From Mytilinidion resinicola (Eukaryota > Ascomycota > Dothideomycetes > Mytilinidiales > Mytilinidiaceae), in assembly GCF_010093595.1 (NCBI RefSeq), contig NW_022985439.1, positions 510,441-574,440 of the forward strand: 64,000 nt of DNA. Direction: 5' to 3'. The notes beneath the pieces were generated by a model. That model saw only the letters and a list, made by a program, of their open reading frames with translations, did no database searches and was not told the origin of the DNA. This document shows positions 43,366-55,469 of this stretch, one piece after another; positions within the stretch are counted from its first letter, which is position 1, and every line of letters begins with the position of its first letter. Both the position numbers and the translations under genes were made by a program.

Positions 43366-45986
43366 TCACCTCTTCAACCCAATCCTATCTTTGAGTCCAG
43401 CACCACTTCCTCTCTTCTCACCATCTGTCGGGCTCCGCAGCTTCTCCATCAAACCTGCCCCGCTGCCTCGTTTCTCGCCCTCTGTCGGGATGCGCAACTT
43501 CTCTATTAGACCCGCGCCACTGGCCCGTTTGTCAACATCCGTAGGGCTCCGAATATTGTCCATCAAACCTACGCCGCTCCCATGCTTCGAGTGCCCTGGC
43601 TGAGTGTCCAAATCCGACTCCTCTTCTCTCTCCTTCTCCTTCTTCTCGATAATAATATCCATAGCTTCTTCGGTCAATTCTTGCCGATTCATCCGTTCCA
43701 ACACGTCATTCTTCCGGGTCCTCTTGTCGCCAATCAGAATCAAGAGACCAGCAGTAGCGTTGCACGTGATTGAGCAGCAGAGGATGACAGTCGTCAGCGC
43801 AAACGGCCGTCGTTTATAATAAATGCCCCATGTGCATGCACCGAGAGCAATTTGGAACAACGAGTGGCAATCCAGCAGCACGACGACAGCCACCAGCAAA
43901 CGTAGTGGGAATGCGAAATGCGTTTCGGTCTCATGGGGCTTGTAGAAAGTATGAGAGTTGGAGAACTTGGTTTGGTGGTGCTCTAGCTTGGCTTGTTGTT
44001 TCGGAGTCAGCATCGTGAACTCCCACGGCGCTTGTTCAACGTCGGCTTCGTGCGGCTTGACGGGAGCGTTAGTAGCAGGTAGGTCGTTGTGGTCGCGGAG
44101 TTCGGGGAGCATCTCGTGGTCTCGGCGTTTCCAGGTGAGGTGGTGGTAGTGTGCGATGAAGGCCATGTGGTAGGTGTCGACTGCTCTAAATGGTGCGAGG
44201 CCGTCACCAACCACAGCGAAGAGGGCTACCATGATGTTGTCGATGACATTGACGAGGTAAATCTGCCTTCCTCCAACGTTGATCCAACCTAGCATCCACA
44301 ATTAGCTGAAGCTCATTGATTCCCAATCCAAGAATACCTACCGATCAGGAACAACACCCAGGCAAGACCAAACACAGTGATAAGAAATGCGTAAAGAGTG
44401 ACAAGAAAACCAAGTGCTGCTCGGTTGTTAGCTACCTTTCACTTGAGTCCGTGAGGAATAGCTTACGTCTTCGTATATACTGCCCAAACCCTCGCATCTG
44501 TCGCTTGAACCGGGACCTCTTCGAGTGAAGCATGTGGCGCACGTGATCATTCAGCTCCTTCTTATCCTCTATACTCCACCCTCTGAGATCTCGTCCTTCA
44601 GGTAATACGGCGAAGCGTGAGTCACTCAATCGGGAATCAATCGTTGCGATAGTTTGAGTGTCGGTTTCCAAGCGCTGTAGACTCGGGGCGTCCCGTCTCC
44701 ACTTTTCACGCCGTTCGGCCTCCCCAACAGCACCAGCAACCTCTTCGTCAAACTCATCGATTTCGTCCATCTGGTTCGGTCGAGGCCGTAGGTTGTAGGT
44801 CGGTCTTCGATTGATCCACTTACCAAGCTGAGGTATGAAAAGAGAGTTTTGGACGTTCGTCAGAGATGTGAGAGTTGCTACTTCGGGGTCTACACACGAG
44901 TCAGTATCGCTTCTAGGCATGTCAGATGTGTTTGCACATACCAACCGTGTCGAGGACATCGACCATGCTCGCGTCGTAGTCGTTGGAAGATATAGTCGAG
45001 GCGGGGCCCTTGCCGTTGCCCCCAGACTTTCGCCCTAATCTGGACTCCACTCCGTGCCGGATCCTCGCCCACAGATTTGAGCCCTCTTCAACTCGCTTTG
45101 GATCCTCAGATCCAGTCCGAGCAGACGAGGCTTCGTCGACGGTAGACATACGCGGCACGCTAGCCGCTGGCCGTAGTGTGTTTACATTCTGGCCAGCGCC
45201 TTGCGTGTTCACACGACCTATCGACTGTGCTGAGGGCAACCGCCGAATTCCAATACTGGGCTGTCTAGAACCCGCTCTGGGTCTTTTGTTGTACAACTTC
45301 TGAATGGGTTCCGGCAGGCTGCTCTCCCGTGTTGGTACTGTGAGTTTCGATGGGTCTTGAGCCGAGCTATGGGGCAATGGTCAGTTTTTAATCAGATCGA
45401 GTGGCTGAAGCTATCACCTCGAAGGATTAGACGCTGTTTTCCTGACGGCAGCATCGATAACATCTGGAGAAGTAGGTAGAGGCTTGTGGACATTGATAGG
45501 CGACCGCGGAGACTGAGACGACGGAGCTGCAGCAAAGTCTTCCACTGCTATCGCAGGTCGTGGACCGATAATGCCCTCGTTGACCCCTATCGTGCTGGTG
45601 CCATCGTGTGCGAATGCATTCGCGTGCGGCACCGTCAAAGAGCCGCTGGGTTCGTCTTCCCTCCTAGTTGGGGTGAGTTTGTCGCGGGTCGTCTTCGCGG
45701 CACTCTTAAGGCGGTCCATCAGGGGAGGTTGAGGTTGATGGGAGCGTCGTGAAGGCGAGGAGGGCAGACGACCTCCGTGGACCTTGGGAAAATGCAAACC
45801 ATGGTTATCTGACGACGAGCCTCGACGTGCTGGCGAATCAGTGAATCTGAGGCCCAAACCGGGCAGCTTTAGTGATATGCGCTGGAGGAATGACGACAGC
45901 GGGCTCGATTCCCTTGCGCAGATCCCGGCGCCGATTGCGGACTGGCTTTCCCAGGTTCTCCTATTTCCTCCCCTGCTCGACTGCAC
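43366..45986 (-). CDS. DUF2985 integral membrane protein
   Basis: Five exons (45986-45418, 45366-44942, 44889-44467, 44416-44342, 44288-43366) give 804 residues with all phases consistent. The first 350 residues are Ser/Pro/Arg-rich and probably cytosolic; MDRLKSAAKTTRDKL inside exon 1 is an alternative start. The DUF2985 core follows: RRPLGFLVTLYAFLITVFGL, VGGRQIYLVNVIDN, PFRAVDTYHMAFIAHYHHLT, the basic/acidic linker HNDLPA and two further membrane helices. The small 75-bp exon 4 lies wholly inside the first membrane segment. The last 70 residues form four tandem copies of a 17-residue unit (GSGAGLMEKLRSPTDGE type). Function unknown in the family. The N-terminal start is the weakest part of the model. 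Confidence 0.85.
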
Positions 45987-46281
45987 GTCTTCCTCTTCAC
46001 CGAGTTAATCGAGGTTCTCTCTATTTTGTACAGCTCAGACAATGGCACATAGCCCAGCGTCTTTCTTGAGGAACTCGCGGCGAGTATTGGAACATGTTCT
46101 CAGGCATCCCACGATAACCGCAGCTGAGAAGATGGGAGAGGAAACTCCGCTTCGATCAACCACCATGCCAAATCCATTCCCCGCTAACCATGTGTCCATC
46201 GGGCCTTCTACAAAGGTAGGAAATAGATTGTCCCACCTGCCTGGTGTGACATCAGAAGCTCGACTAAAAGGGCTGGGGGCC

Positions 46282-46524
46282 TACGCTGGGCGTGAAACAA
46301 GTGGCACACTCATCGATCGAGCACTGTCTCGTGCAGGCCTGTATACACTTGTCTGCCACTGCTTGAAGTGCTTCAATGAGGTTCCACATAGCCCAAGGGG
46401 AAGAGCTTCTATCTTATTCAAATTCCCGAAATTGCATTGACGCACCACAAGCAGTGGCATACACGCGCACACACTCACGGCGGCTTGTTCTGGAATTAGA
46501 GTGCCACCGTTTTCATGCCCCGTG
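46282..46524 (+). repeat. repeat A copy 8 (loop-forward isomer)
   Basis: The ends read TACGCTGGGCGTGAAACAAG and CCGTTTTCATGCCCCGTG. The stem CTGCCACTGCTTGAAGTGC is mirrored by the right stem, and the loop CATAGCCCAAGGGGAAGAGC to CCCGAAATTGCATTG is in the same order as at 14.2 kb. The flanks 45987-46281 and 46525-46995 hold no supported gene. Confidence 0.82.
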
Positions 46525-46995
46525 TCTCTTGACTTCGTCTGCCCCCATTTCCCTCAGCTCGACGTGTATTATGCAATCTGTAGGATCCTCGTTTAAGTCA
46601 CTGCGTAAATGTTATTAGGTAGTGAGTGTAATGGTGAGAACAAAGTATTAGTCTAGGCGTTGGCTGCGAGAGCGATGGAAGTGAGGCATTCGGCTTTCTT
46701 TGGTCATTGTCGATACTCAAGAAAGACACCTTGAGACACTCGTGGTGACATGAGAGCGACGAAGTCGATTGTTTTTCAGAGCATTCTAATTTCACTATCC
46801 CAAGCAAGCCCCTGGCCAGACATTCTCTCGTTAGCCAAGGAGCGATCTCATTTCAGATATACCCTCGTTTCCAGCTGCTCAGCCCAAATTTCCTCAATTT
46901 GCCCTGCTGATCAATGCTACCCATACGATTGCCATCCAAACCAACGGCATTCCAGAACTGGCATTCCACTGCGGTCTGCCAATACCATCTGCTTG

Positions 46996-47403
46996 CTAAT
47001 CTTCAACCGGAGACTCTAGTTCCATCAGTTCATCCCACTCACGCCAACAACAGAACCTGATCCCAAGCCAGCGCAACACCTCTCCAGCCCAATCAACTGG
47101 CATGGGGCAGCGACCATATCCCGCTTCTCCGGATCCTTTGTAAACCAGTGTGACTAAGATGGTGGCAATCGAGGTTTGCTCGATGACAGCGAACCAATCA
47201 GGGTGGGTTTCGAGCTCTTTGGGCTTCTTGGTGTGGAAGGCGAGTACTTCTTCGATGTGCTGGTCGCTGCCTCCAGCATTGCCAGCGTCGATACAGATTT
47301 GAGCAGCATAATCGTTACGTCTGCCTCTGATGCCAGAGTTCATCGTATTGAGAACGCTCTTGAACTCTTCGTGCGTGCCGTCGCCGGCGAGATTGTACAA
47401 AGG
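46996..47403 (-). pseudogene. continuation of the upstream unknown frame beyond an in-frame TAA
   Basis: Directly after the TAA that ends the small frame at 47404, the same frame stays open for 135 codons (PLYNLAGDGTHEEFKSVLNT onwards) to a stop at 46996. Composition is protein-like, with a Trp/Cys-rich end (VLRWLGIRFCCWREWDELME), but has no ATG near its start. No intron with workable phase removes the stop. It is either a gene broken by a CAA-to-TAA type change or a chance frame. Family not recognised. Confidence 0.3.
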
Positions 47404-47652
47404 TTAGCATGCAAACTTCGCTTCTGGTTCGTCGCTCTCCCCGCGGAGATCTTTATCAGGTTCGGAGGTGGATGAGAGCGAAGCGTTCCAATCTGGGCGC
47501 CCCATGGTTTCGAGACGCAAGACCTCGCCAATGGCTGCTTCTAGGCTGTGACGCATGGCGTCTGGAAACCCTTCAAAGTTGTCGTAGACGAGGAGAAGAT
47601 TTCGGCAGGATATGGACGTCTCAACCTCGGTCTCTGAGTGCGGAGAGCACAT
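47404..47652 (-). CDS. hypothetical small protein
   Basis: An ATG-started frame of 82 residues (MCSPHSETEVETSISCRNLL) with no recognised domain. The sequence FEGFPDAMRHSLEAAIGEVL predicts one amphipathic helix. A possible 5'-UTR intron ends in CACCAG just before the ATG. See the adjacent entry for the continuation past its stop. Confidence 0.33.
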   Translation of the reverse strand: MCSPHSETEVETSISCRNLLLVYDNFEGFPDAMRHSLEAAIGEVLRLETMGRPDWNASLSSTSEPDKDLRGESDEPEAKFAC

Positions 47653-47832
47653 TTCTGGTGTGATTTCTTAGCAGTGAAGGAGAAAGCACAGAAGTATTTA
47701 AGTCGTGTCGAGTGGTATAGACTAGAACAAACAAGACCATAGACTTACTTCAAGTGGAGGAGTAGAAGCCCATTGAGGTGTATCGATGACAATGAAGAGA
47801 TGGTTTCTAGCTCAGGTTCATCTCAAAATTGA

Positions 47833-48093
47833 CTACGCAAAATTGGGAAATACTTGCATTGAGGAGTCCTCCCCACGAGTCCACCAATGGCGAATGATGT
47901 TTGCGACAGAACTTCCAACGAAGTTCACATCCTCAAGAACTTTGAAAGTGCTCTCCAAATCTTCATCCTCTTCAACCTGTTCCGCTTGCCTGTCTGCATC
48001 GCAGAAGGCCTTTTGAGTTGCGTCACGGTGTACTTCCACCGTTGCGTAAATCGGATAGATGTAAGAGTCGTCCTCGGAGTTGTGTTCCGCCAT
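47833..48093 (-). CDS. hypothetical small acidic protein
   Basis: An ATG-started frame of 86 residues (MAEHNSEDDSYIYPIYATVE) with an acidic centre (QAEQVEEDEDLESTFKVLED). No signal peptide or membrane segment. It may be an independent small gene or the first exon of a gene including the next frame downstream; I could not find a clean junction. Confidence 0.33.
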   Translation of the reverse strand: MAEHNSEDDSYIYPIYATVEVHRDATQKAFCDADRQAEQVEEDEDLESTFKVLEDVNFVGSSVANIIRHWWTRGEDSSMQVFPNFA

Positions 48094-48518
48094 TGGGGGA
48101 GAGCGTGGTGGGTGTTGGTAGTGGAGATGGGGAAATGGAAATGCGGGCGGACAAGCTTCCTCTGAAACTTTGGCCAAAAATTTGAAAATGATGTCAATTG
48201 CGAGCTCGAAAGAGATTGGAATGTAACTTTGTCATGTAATCATCGCGAACCCGGAAGGATTAAGACTTCTGGTCTGAGAATGAAGATTTGACAGGAATGA
48301 AAAGGGACTTACCATATAAATACGTACTGATCAGTATCACAAAAAGAGCTACTTTTATCCTTCTCGTATGTACAATTGAGTGAGGTAATCCGAGATTTGA
48401 CCAAGATATATACAAACTTCAGCTGCGAAGTTAATACTTACAGCGAAGATTAAAAATCCCTCAAGCATGAATATCAGACTCCACTCAACTCCCACAAGAA
48501 GATTACAGTCAACTTGGA
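48094..48518. other. spacer after RCF1
   Basis: AT-richer 425-bp interval between the small unknown frames and RCF1. No further feature seen. Confidence 0.4.
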
Positions 48519-49214
48519 TCATTTCCCGCTTACTAAGTCCTTGACCGACTGTAGCACCCCCTTCCCTTCCTTCTTTCCCTCTTCCACCTTCTCCCCAGCA
48601 TCCGCCATCAACTTCTCTCCATTCGCGACCCCCTCCGTAGCCACCTCCTTTGTACTCTCCCCCACACCCTGCACTATTTCCCTCAAATTCCCTAGCTCAT
48701 CCCGCCCCTCCCTCCTCGTCCTCCTCCTCGCCACCTGTGCCTTCATTGCCTTCTCTTCCTCATCTCTGACCTCCAATTCCTTAATCCACTTATCCCGCTT
48801 CTCCAGGCGCAGCTTCTCGGCCACCACGCCCTCATACTCCTTCCGCTTATTCCGGTCCTCCTGGTAGTATATGCTGCCACCCAACATGGCGACGATGGTG
48901 AAGCCTTGCGCGTAGATGCGGCGGCGGAACATGACATTCGTGCGGTTGCCATCACCGCGGCGGATGGAGCGGGTGGCGCCGATGAGGGCCGCGACGGTAA
49001 GGACGCAGCCTAGGGGAACGAGCGGTTCTTCGCGAAGCCGGCGGAAGAATTTCTCGGCGCGGTTTTCGTTGTAGAAATCTCTGAGTGGGGTTTTAGCTCA
49101 TATGTTCAAGTTGGAAGAAATTTGACGTAGAGAGATGGGATAGACTATGCGTTTGTTGGTAAATACTTACGCATTGCCGTCGAAGGAGGAGGGGAGGGGT
49201 GTTTCTCCCGACAT
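48519..49214 (-). CDS. RCF1: respiratory supercomplex factor 1 (HIG1 domain)
   Basis: A mitochondrial inner-membrane protein that links complex III and cytochrome c oxidase (formerly Aim31). Exon 1 (49214-49171) encodes MSGETPLPSSFDGNA and exon 2 (49080-48519) the rest, 201 residues in all. The HIG1 domain contains FFRRLREEPLVPLGCVLT, two membrane helices around the basic loop RSIRRGDGNRTNVMFRRRIY, and GFTIVAMLGGSIYYQEDR. A long charged, helical C-terminal tail (KRKEYEGVVAEKLRLEKRDK onwards) follows, as in fungal Rcf1. Start, length and motifs match the family well. It is divergent from the DUF1746 gene, with 328 bp between the starts. Confidence 0.93.
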
Positions 49215-49542
49215 GATGGCGGAGGGACGCGGTTAGTTTGATGGTTTTATATGGTTACAATGGCTTTAAAACTGGAGCACGCTCTAACTTAGAGGCCCTA
49301 GCAGAGAATTGAGTAGGCTTCGAGGTTTGATCGGCTTAGATGTGAGGATGGAAATGGTCATGCCGCAATGAAATGGACCGAAATCGATTATGTCATCACT
49401 TTTGCCAAGAACGTCAATGGCGGATCTCCGTGTGCCTGGTGAGCTTCGGAATACATATCCGAGGGCCCATCTCCTCAACACCTCCTAATTCTCGCTGTTG
49501 GAGCTACATGCTCGCGCCCTCTCACGCCCTTGCTGCCGCGCC
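49215..49542. promoter_or_regulatory. divergent promoter of RCF1 and the DUF1746 gene
   Basis: 328 bp between two start codons on opposite strands. No named motif is claimed. Confidence 0.5.
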
Positions 49543-50617
49543 ATGAACGAGGAGGCTTCGTCCTCTGCCGCGCCACCGCATCATGAGAGCCCCGAAGCCG
49601 ATAGCATCGCGAACGTTGACGAAAATATCGAAGATGAGGCTATACTGCGATCGAGGGAGGTAGAAAGTGCATTGTATAGGAAGAGCACGGGAAAGCGGAA
49701 GCGTATAGCATTTCTGGATAGCCTGCTTCGGGAACTGGACATGTTAATCTATCTTCAGCTCATCACGATTTACTATATGGAGTAAGCTTTCAACCGATAC
49801 AAAACCTAGTCCGTAGCCCAAATTCTCCTCTCCATGCTAACCAAAGCTTGTCTGTAGCTGCTCGTTCTTCTGGCTATTCATACGCGGGTGCCTGCATTTG
49901 TTCACCCTTACGCCCCTTCCCGACTTGATGGTCGTACCACCACGAGAAGAACAGAGGGCATTTCTACCCCTAATACTAGCTCCCTATATTACCTGTTCGC
50001 TCCTACACCTGACCTTTCCGCGACCATCAGCCGGCGAAGATACCCGGGGATATTTGCATGGAGGCATGATAATAGATTTCATTGGGCAGCAGGGGCCGTC
50101 GTCGAAATTCCATCTCGCAGCATTGGATATCTCGGTAATGGTATTGCAGGTCGTAATGCTGTCAGTGCATGTCAAGAGGCGGAACTTGAAGAAACGTCTA
50201 CCTAAGCCGTCGGGGACAGAAACGACTCCAACCACAGCTCCAGCTACGGAGACAGCAGACCAGCCACGAAATCCGGAACAGGACGCAGATGCTGAAGAAC
50301 GTGGGGTTTTGCGAAGGACGGATACATTCTCGGACATCGGACAAGAGCCTGACGAGGAGGACGAGCTGCTGCCGACCGCGGAGGATGCCAGCACGAGACC
50401 ATCTGCACCAGGCGCAGATCTTCTTGATGCACTCAACTCTGGCCAGGTGGTAATAGCCGACCTGCACGTCCTGGATACGCTCTGGGAGGAGCACGAAACT
50501 TATTCGGCAAATTTGACGGCACGGTCGAGCGGCGCAAGCAACACGGCGAGTGCATCTCTCGGTACGAACTTTAGCGGCGCATTCGATACGTTTCGTATGC
50601 GACTCGGGGGTGGTTGA
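49543..50617 (+). CDS. DUF1746 membrane protein
   Basis: Two exons (49543-49781, 49858-50617) give 332 residues. The N-terminus is acidic and soluble (MNEEASSSAAPPHHESPEAD). The DUF1746 block spans the intron: LLRELDMLIYLQLITIYYMD joined to CSFFWLFIRGCLHLFTLTPL. A second hydrophobic region (FLPLILAPYITCSLLHLTF) and GMIIDFIGQQGPSSKFHLAALD lead to a third helix. The C-terminal third is Thr/Glu/Asp-rich and probably cytosolic. Family members are fungal ER or Golgi membrane proteins; I recall no confirmed biochemical role. The frame fits exactly over the intron. Confidence 0.86.
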
Positions 50618-52312
50618 ATGGGGATTCGGTCTCGTCAAAAGCAAACAACCCTGCATGAGGTATTGGAGCTGCTCGTTTCACGGTTGGCTCTACTTCTCTT
50701 CGACAAAGCACGTTGCCGCATCCTTCACAGAAATTGCCTCGGAAGTGTCTCCGCGAGACTCTCGGCGTATCGATTCAGACGCCGCCCAGTGAGTATACGA
50801 GTTGTTGAGGACAATAGACCAAAGAGTTGAGAACCTGAGGCACATTCCTGCGACGACTGGCCTCGGACGTCTCTCTGAGATATCTTCGAGGCAGCCACCT
50901 GCACACCCCCACGACACCACCTCAACTTAGCGTTCTATGCGCCGGCCGCTGTGCGTCGCCATGCCGTCGCTGTCCACAATCCTAGAAATGGAGCAATCCA
51001 TTCAATTCTGCGTTTTACCGAGCCGCACCGCACCACTCCCCGTGCCTTTTCACTGCTCGGGTGTCGGGATACCGCGATACCCGCCAGCACCGCCCTGGGC
51101 ACGGACAAGGACATGCGCCACAGTAGCTTAGTTGAACGACCCCTGCTCTGGAAAAAAAAGGTCCTTCACGACCCAATCAGATAGTCGCGAAAAATGTAAT
51201 CTCCACCAGCTCTGTTTCTGGCATAACGTGGGTTTCCGTGTGCAAGTGAAAAAATTCCCAGGAATCTGGGAGAGAGCAGATATGGGACGAAATTGCGACT
51301 TACTCCACCGTCTCAGCACCCCCAAGCCGCGTGTGGCGGTTCTAATCAAGCTTCAGCTGTGGCCCAGCCCCGACGTCAACGGCGACGTCAAACGTCTTCC
51401 GCCAAATGCAGCAAGACATGCGGCAAGCCAAAACCGCTGCGCCGCCAGTCACCCCCCAGAAACACCAATCCCCGAGCCTGAAAAATCTGAGACACGCTCC
51501 CGCTCACATGACCAAAGCTCTCTGCAACTCACACTCCCCCTCCATCCCGCGGCCCACCCGCAAAACGCACGCACAGTGACAAGCAGCAGCGAGCACGGGG
51601 GCAACCGGTGCCGGTCTCTGGCGCACCCCTGTCATGACCCGCTGTCCGCCTTCATGCATCACGCACATTAGCGCGCCCAAGCCAAGCCAGCAAGCCCCGC
51701 CCTGTCCCAGATTAGGACGGGTGCGCGGCCGCAGATGCGGCTGCAGGGGTGGGTCCTGGACATGGGGCGCTTGGCAAAGGCTGCGGAGCGGGGATTGGTT
51801 GGTGGTGTAAAGAAAAGAAAATGTGTTAATTGCTCCGAAATGGAGGCGCCGAGGGCGGCGGTAGGCGGGGCGCGTTTTGGGCTGGGTGCTTTAGAGAGGT
51901 TTTAAGGGTTCTGGACTGGGCGGTGTGGGTGGGAGTGGTGCTCGGGCTTGGCGATGGGGGGTTGGTGTTGAGAAAAAGGTGATGGGTCGTTTTCTTTTCT
52001 GTGATGGCTAGGGCAGGGTTGGGGTTTGTGGAGGGGTGAGAAGGAGACGTAATCGCTGTCTATGAATGATACTGTATAGTGATCATAGAGCGTGAAGTTC
52101 CAACTCTTAACATTTCAACCGCTCAACAGCTGCCTCTGCCGCAAGAGAAAGAACGACTCCTCACTATCTGATCAAACTTGATCGAAATCGCATCTCGATC
52201 TCCCCATCTCGATATCCCCATCTCGATCCCCATCTCATCTCAACCTACAAACCCAGATCACAGGTCACAATTCTCGTCACGATCTCCAATCTCCATCACA
52301 CCGCCCGTCTGC

Positions 52313-52338
52313 CCTGTCCTGTCCTGTCCTGTCCTGTC
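52313..52338 (+). repeat. (CCTGT)5 microsatellite
   Basis: Five perfect tandem CCTGT units in the gene-free region. Confidence 0.9.
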
Positions 52339-52702
52339 AAGCATAACTCCAGCCTGCATATCCAACTTTGCCCAGTCCCGAAAACCGCCCTAGTGAAGCT
52401 CATACCACCCATAATCATAGCCGCGCCAGCCACTCAAAACCCAGAGAATGAACTGGATTTGAATTTTCCACCGAGGCAACCAGGCGCTGTGGCTGGGATC
52501 GGGAAGGCAAGTGCCGGCATGCATGCATTGCTGAGTCGCCGACACGTCCCCGCACTGTGGGGCACGATACAGCTTCGAGCGGTCAAGGATGCCAGGTGGG
52601 TCAGTGCTGGTACAGGACGGTATCCACACTCAACGTCAGGTTGGCGGATACTGTGTAACTGTATTGCTTGAGCGGCATTGAGGAGTTAGAAACTTGGAGA
52701 TG

Positions 52703-52723
52703 GGATGGATGGATGGATGGATG
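52703..52723 (+). repeat. (GGAT)5 microsatellite
   Basis: Five tandem GGAT units, followed by ATGAGAGG. Confidence 0.85.
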
Positions 52724-55469
52724 AGAGGAAGTGCGACTGAACTTGATCGGCTTGCGATCCTTTCCCTTCATCCCTCATGCGGATTTGCAGAGAAAACATG
52801 CGACCTAGGTCCTGGGTTGATAGGTTGAGTTTGGCACAGGGTGCACGAAACAACTGCCGTACCGCAGTCGTTGCTTGCGCACGTGCACCTGTGAAAAACA
52901 CGCGTCCGGAAGCAGTTGGGAGCTGCAGGACATTGTTGACCCGCACCGCGCCCCCAGCTTCGGCAAGGCAGGTGAGCCGAGCTCACGCATTAGCCCGCTC
53001 CGTCTGCATGCAGCTGTGCAGCTGCTCCAAACCACCCAAAAACGTCTCCACACCGCTGGGTATAATCACCGGCATCAAAAGCTTATCCAACCAAACAGCG
53101 GGCACGCAGGAGCTGGTGTTGGGAACAGCAACCCTCGCATTGCATAAGCGTCCCTGCGCAATGTATGTCAGGAGGAGTGCGGACAACACACAGGCGATAC
53201 GATGAGATGCGTTGCGATGCATCGAGATTCGACTGTCGCAGAGCGTGATTGTGGGCCCACAGTCGTCGTTTGGTCGCTCCATATCGCTCGCACTACCTGG
53301 CTCTGATCCGGTTCCCCATCCACTTATGGAGCAGCAAGGGACTCCCTACCTCACCTCACCATCAGGATTACCCGATCCGGCCCTCATCCCCTCAAGCCAC
53401 TTCAACCATCCTCCGACTTTCGGCCCTCGATCGCAGTCTCCCCCCTCCTCCGCCGCCTCCGTAGCCCTATGGCAATTTCCCCTCAGCAGCAATCATGATA
53501 AGATGGCGCCCTGGTTTCGGGCCTTCTATCAAACCTAGCCCTTGTGCTGCTTACCGGGTTGGTAGTGGCTGGCTGGCAATGCACGTTCCATCCCGAGCTT
53601 GAAACGTCGTTAAACGGCTGCCAGGTTTCCGCCATACGCCTAACGCGCAGGCTCACGCGCGTTGGTGCCAACCGTCCACTACGGATATCCTCCCGCCTCG
53701 TGTTTAAGGGGTGCTAACCAAACGTGCCCAGACAACCACCAAGCAAGTGAAGCTGGTAAAACTACGGCCCTTTCTCGGGTCTCCCAAGCGTCTACGCATG
53801 AATACCAACACAACTCGTAAGTCCCGGGAACGACTACCGCTGAAAGTCGTTGTATATTGTAGGATTAAACAGGCGACGGCGGTGGTCAAGGATATGCCCA
53901 TGCCAGTCTTGATTCGAAAGAGATATCCGTGCTAGCAGCACATCGCGCCGCAATGCGACGAGATTTCGATGAGATGAAATGAACCTGGACCTACGTCCCG
54001 TCTCCCCGGCCGAGAAAATCGTATGTTCCACAGGACGATCACTCAGATCTGCAGTCGCCCCCCTTACCAGCTCTAGCAACGCGCTACAGATCCCCTGTCA
54101 ACTGCAGCCTCGCGCCGTAGATCTCCTTAATCCCCCAACGCCGCCCGAGGTAGTCAGATGTGCAGGGGTGCAGGGGTTCAGGTGGTCACATCCACACTCT
54201 TCCAGTAGTGTCGGAATCAGTGCCTAGGCCTCACCAAGCGCCCCTCGCTCGAGTCTGCATGCCGCATCAGGCTTGTCAACGTTTCAAACCGGACACTCAC
54301 CGTGCCATTGGTAGTTAGATAGCGGCATCGAGATAGCGCAGCAGCCGCCAGGATCTGTAGCGCTTCTTTAGACCCGGCCAACACTCACTTACTCTTGAAA
54401 CTACTGTTAGAAACGGGAAAGGTACGTGTAAATGCGACTGCCATCTTGGAAATTTTAAAATAAGGCGGACGTTGGGGCTGTGATTGGTTTGAATTTGATC
54501 GGATTTCTTTTCGGCTTCGATGCGGTAAAGGCGCTATCGGCAGAAACCGAACGTTGTTTTCACTACGAAAATGTGCCGTCTTGAAACGGCCCAGTGGATT
54601 TTGGATTGCGCGCTCTGGCTCCCCTCTGCCGTACCCCTCTCGTTCGCCCCGTTGACCGGAGTGTTTCGTGTGGCTTCGTCGAGGGCTGGGCTACTCCCCT
54701 CTCTTCCATCTGCTGACCGTAGGGTGTTTTCCCCTTCCCCCTCGCTGGCGTCTTCTCTGCGTACATACAAAAGTCCCTCAAAGCTTATTTCGAGACTGAA
54801 AAAAGGTGGTATCATGGGTTTCGATCCGCGAAGATCTTAGATGGTAGTCTTTGGTTCTATATGCAATTCTGATGTGTAATAAGAGAGTAAGAAAGGAAAC
54901 AATGCCCTTGTTAGGGATATATGTCGGAAGACGGTGCTTAGGAGGTTCTGGGTGCTAGTGGGTGCCATGTCGTCTGGGATGGCATGAAAAAAGACACTGA
55001 AACGAATACTCGCAATGCTCTCAATAACAATAACGTCTTAAGAATCGAGTTGGTACGTCTCGCGTGTACTGTACTGCGCCATTCCTTCCACATTCGTGAA
55101 CTGTTGCATATCGGTAGAAGAGAAGATAGTGTGATGAAATGGGGTAATAATAATGATGCACCGATGTCGCCGCTTCTCCGAGGGTATCAACTTCTGTTAT
55201 GGAAAAAGAAATGCTGAGGTGATGACTGGTCCAAATTGTTGCTTTGCGCCGATGAAATCCGAGAAGTGCTTATGCAAATGCTGCCGCCGCCGCCGCCGAA
55301 AACGCCGATATCGATATAGTGAAAACCCCGAGCAAGGAAATCGGCCGATTAGTGAGCCACGGAGAATTGTCGGTTTGTACGAGCTGAGAGCTATGTATAG
55401 TTTGGAAATGTTCACAATGAATGTGAGGTTGGGTTTCAGAAACCCTGGTATGTGCGTATAGTGATACGA

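Larger units (their letters stand above)
50618..55469. other. 4.85-kb gene-free region between DUF1746 and bZIP genes
   Basis: No frame here has a motif or spliceable context. I see a (CCTGT)5 run at about 52313-52338, three to four tandem copies of a CCCCATCTCGAT-like unit at about 52190-52236, a (GGAT)5 run at about 52703-52723, and long C/T-rich stretches at 51.4-51.6 and 53.3-53.5 kb. The last few hundred bases are probably bZIP 3' UTR. No copy of repeats A, B or C was noticed. Confidence 0.5.

Noticed and set aside
46042..46440. 132-codon plus-strand frame
   Set aside because: Its second half is the translation of repeat A copy 8, and the first half has no family features.
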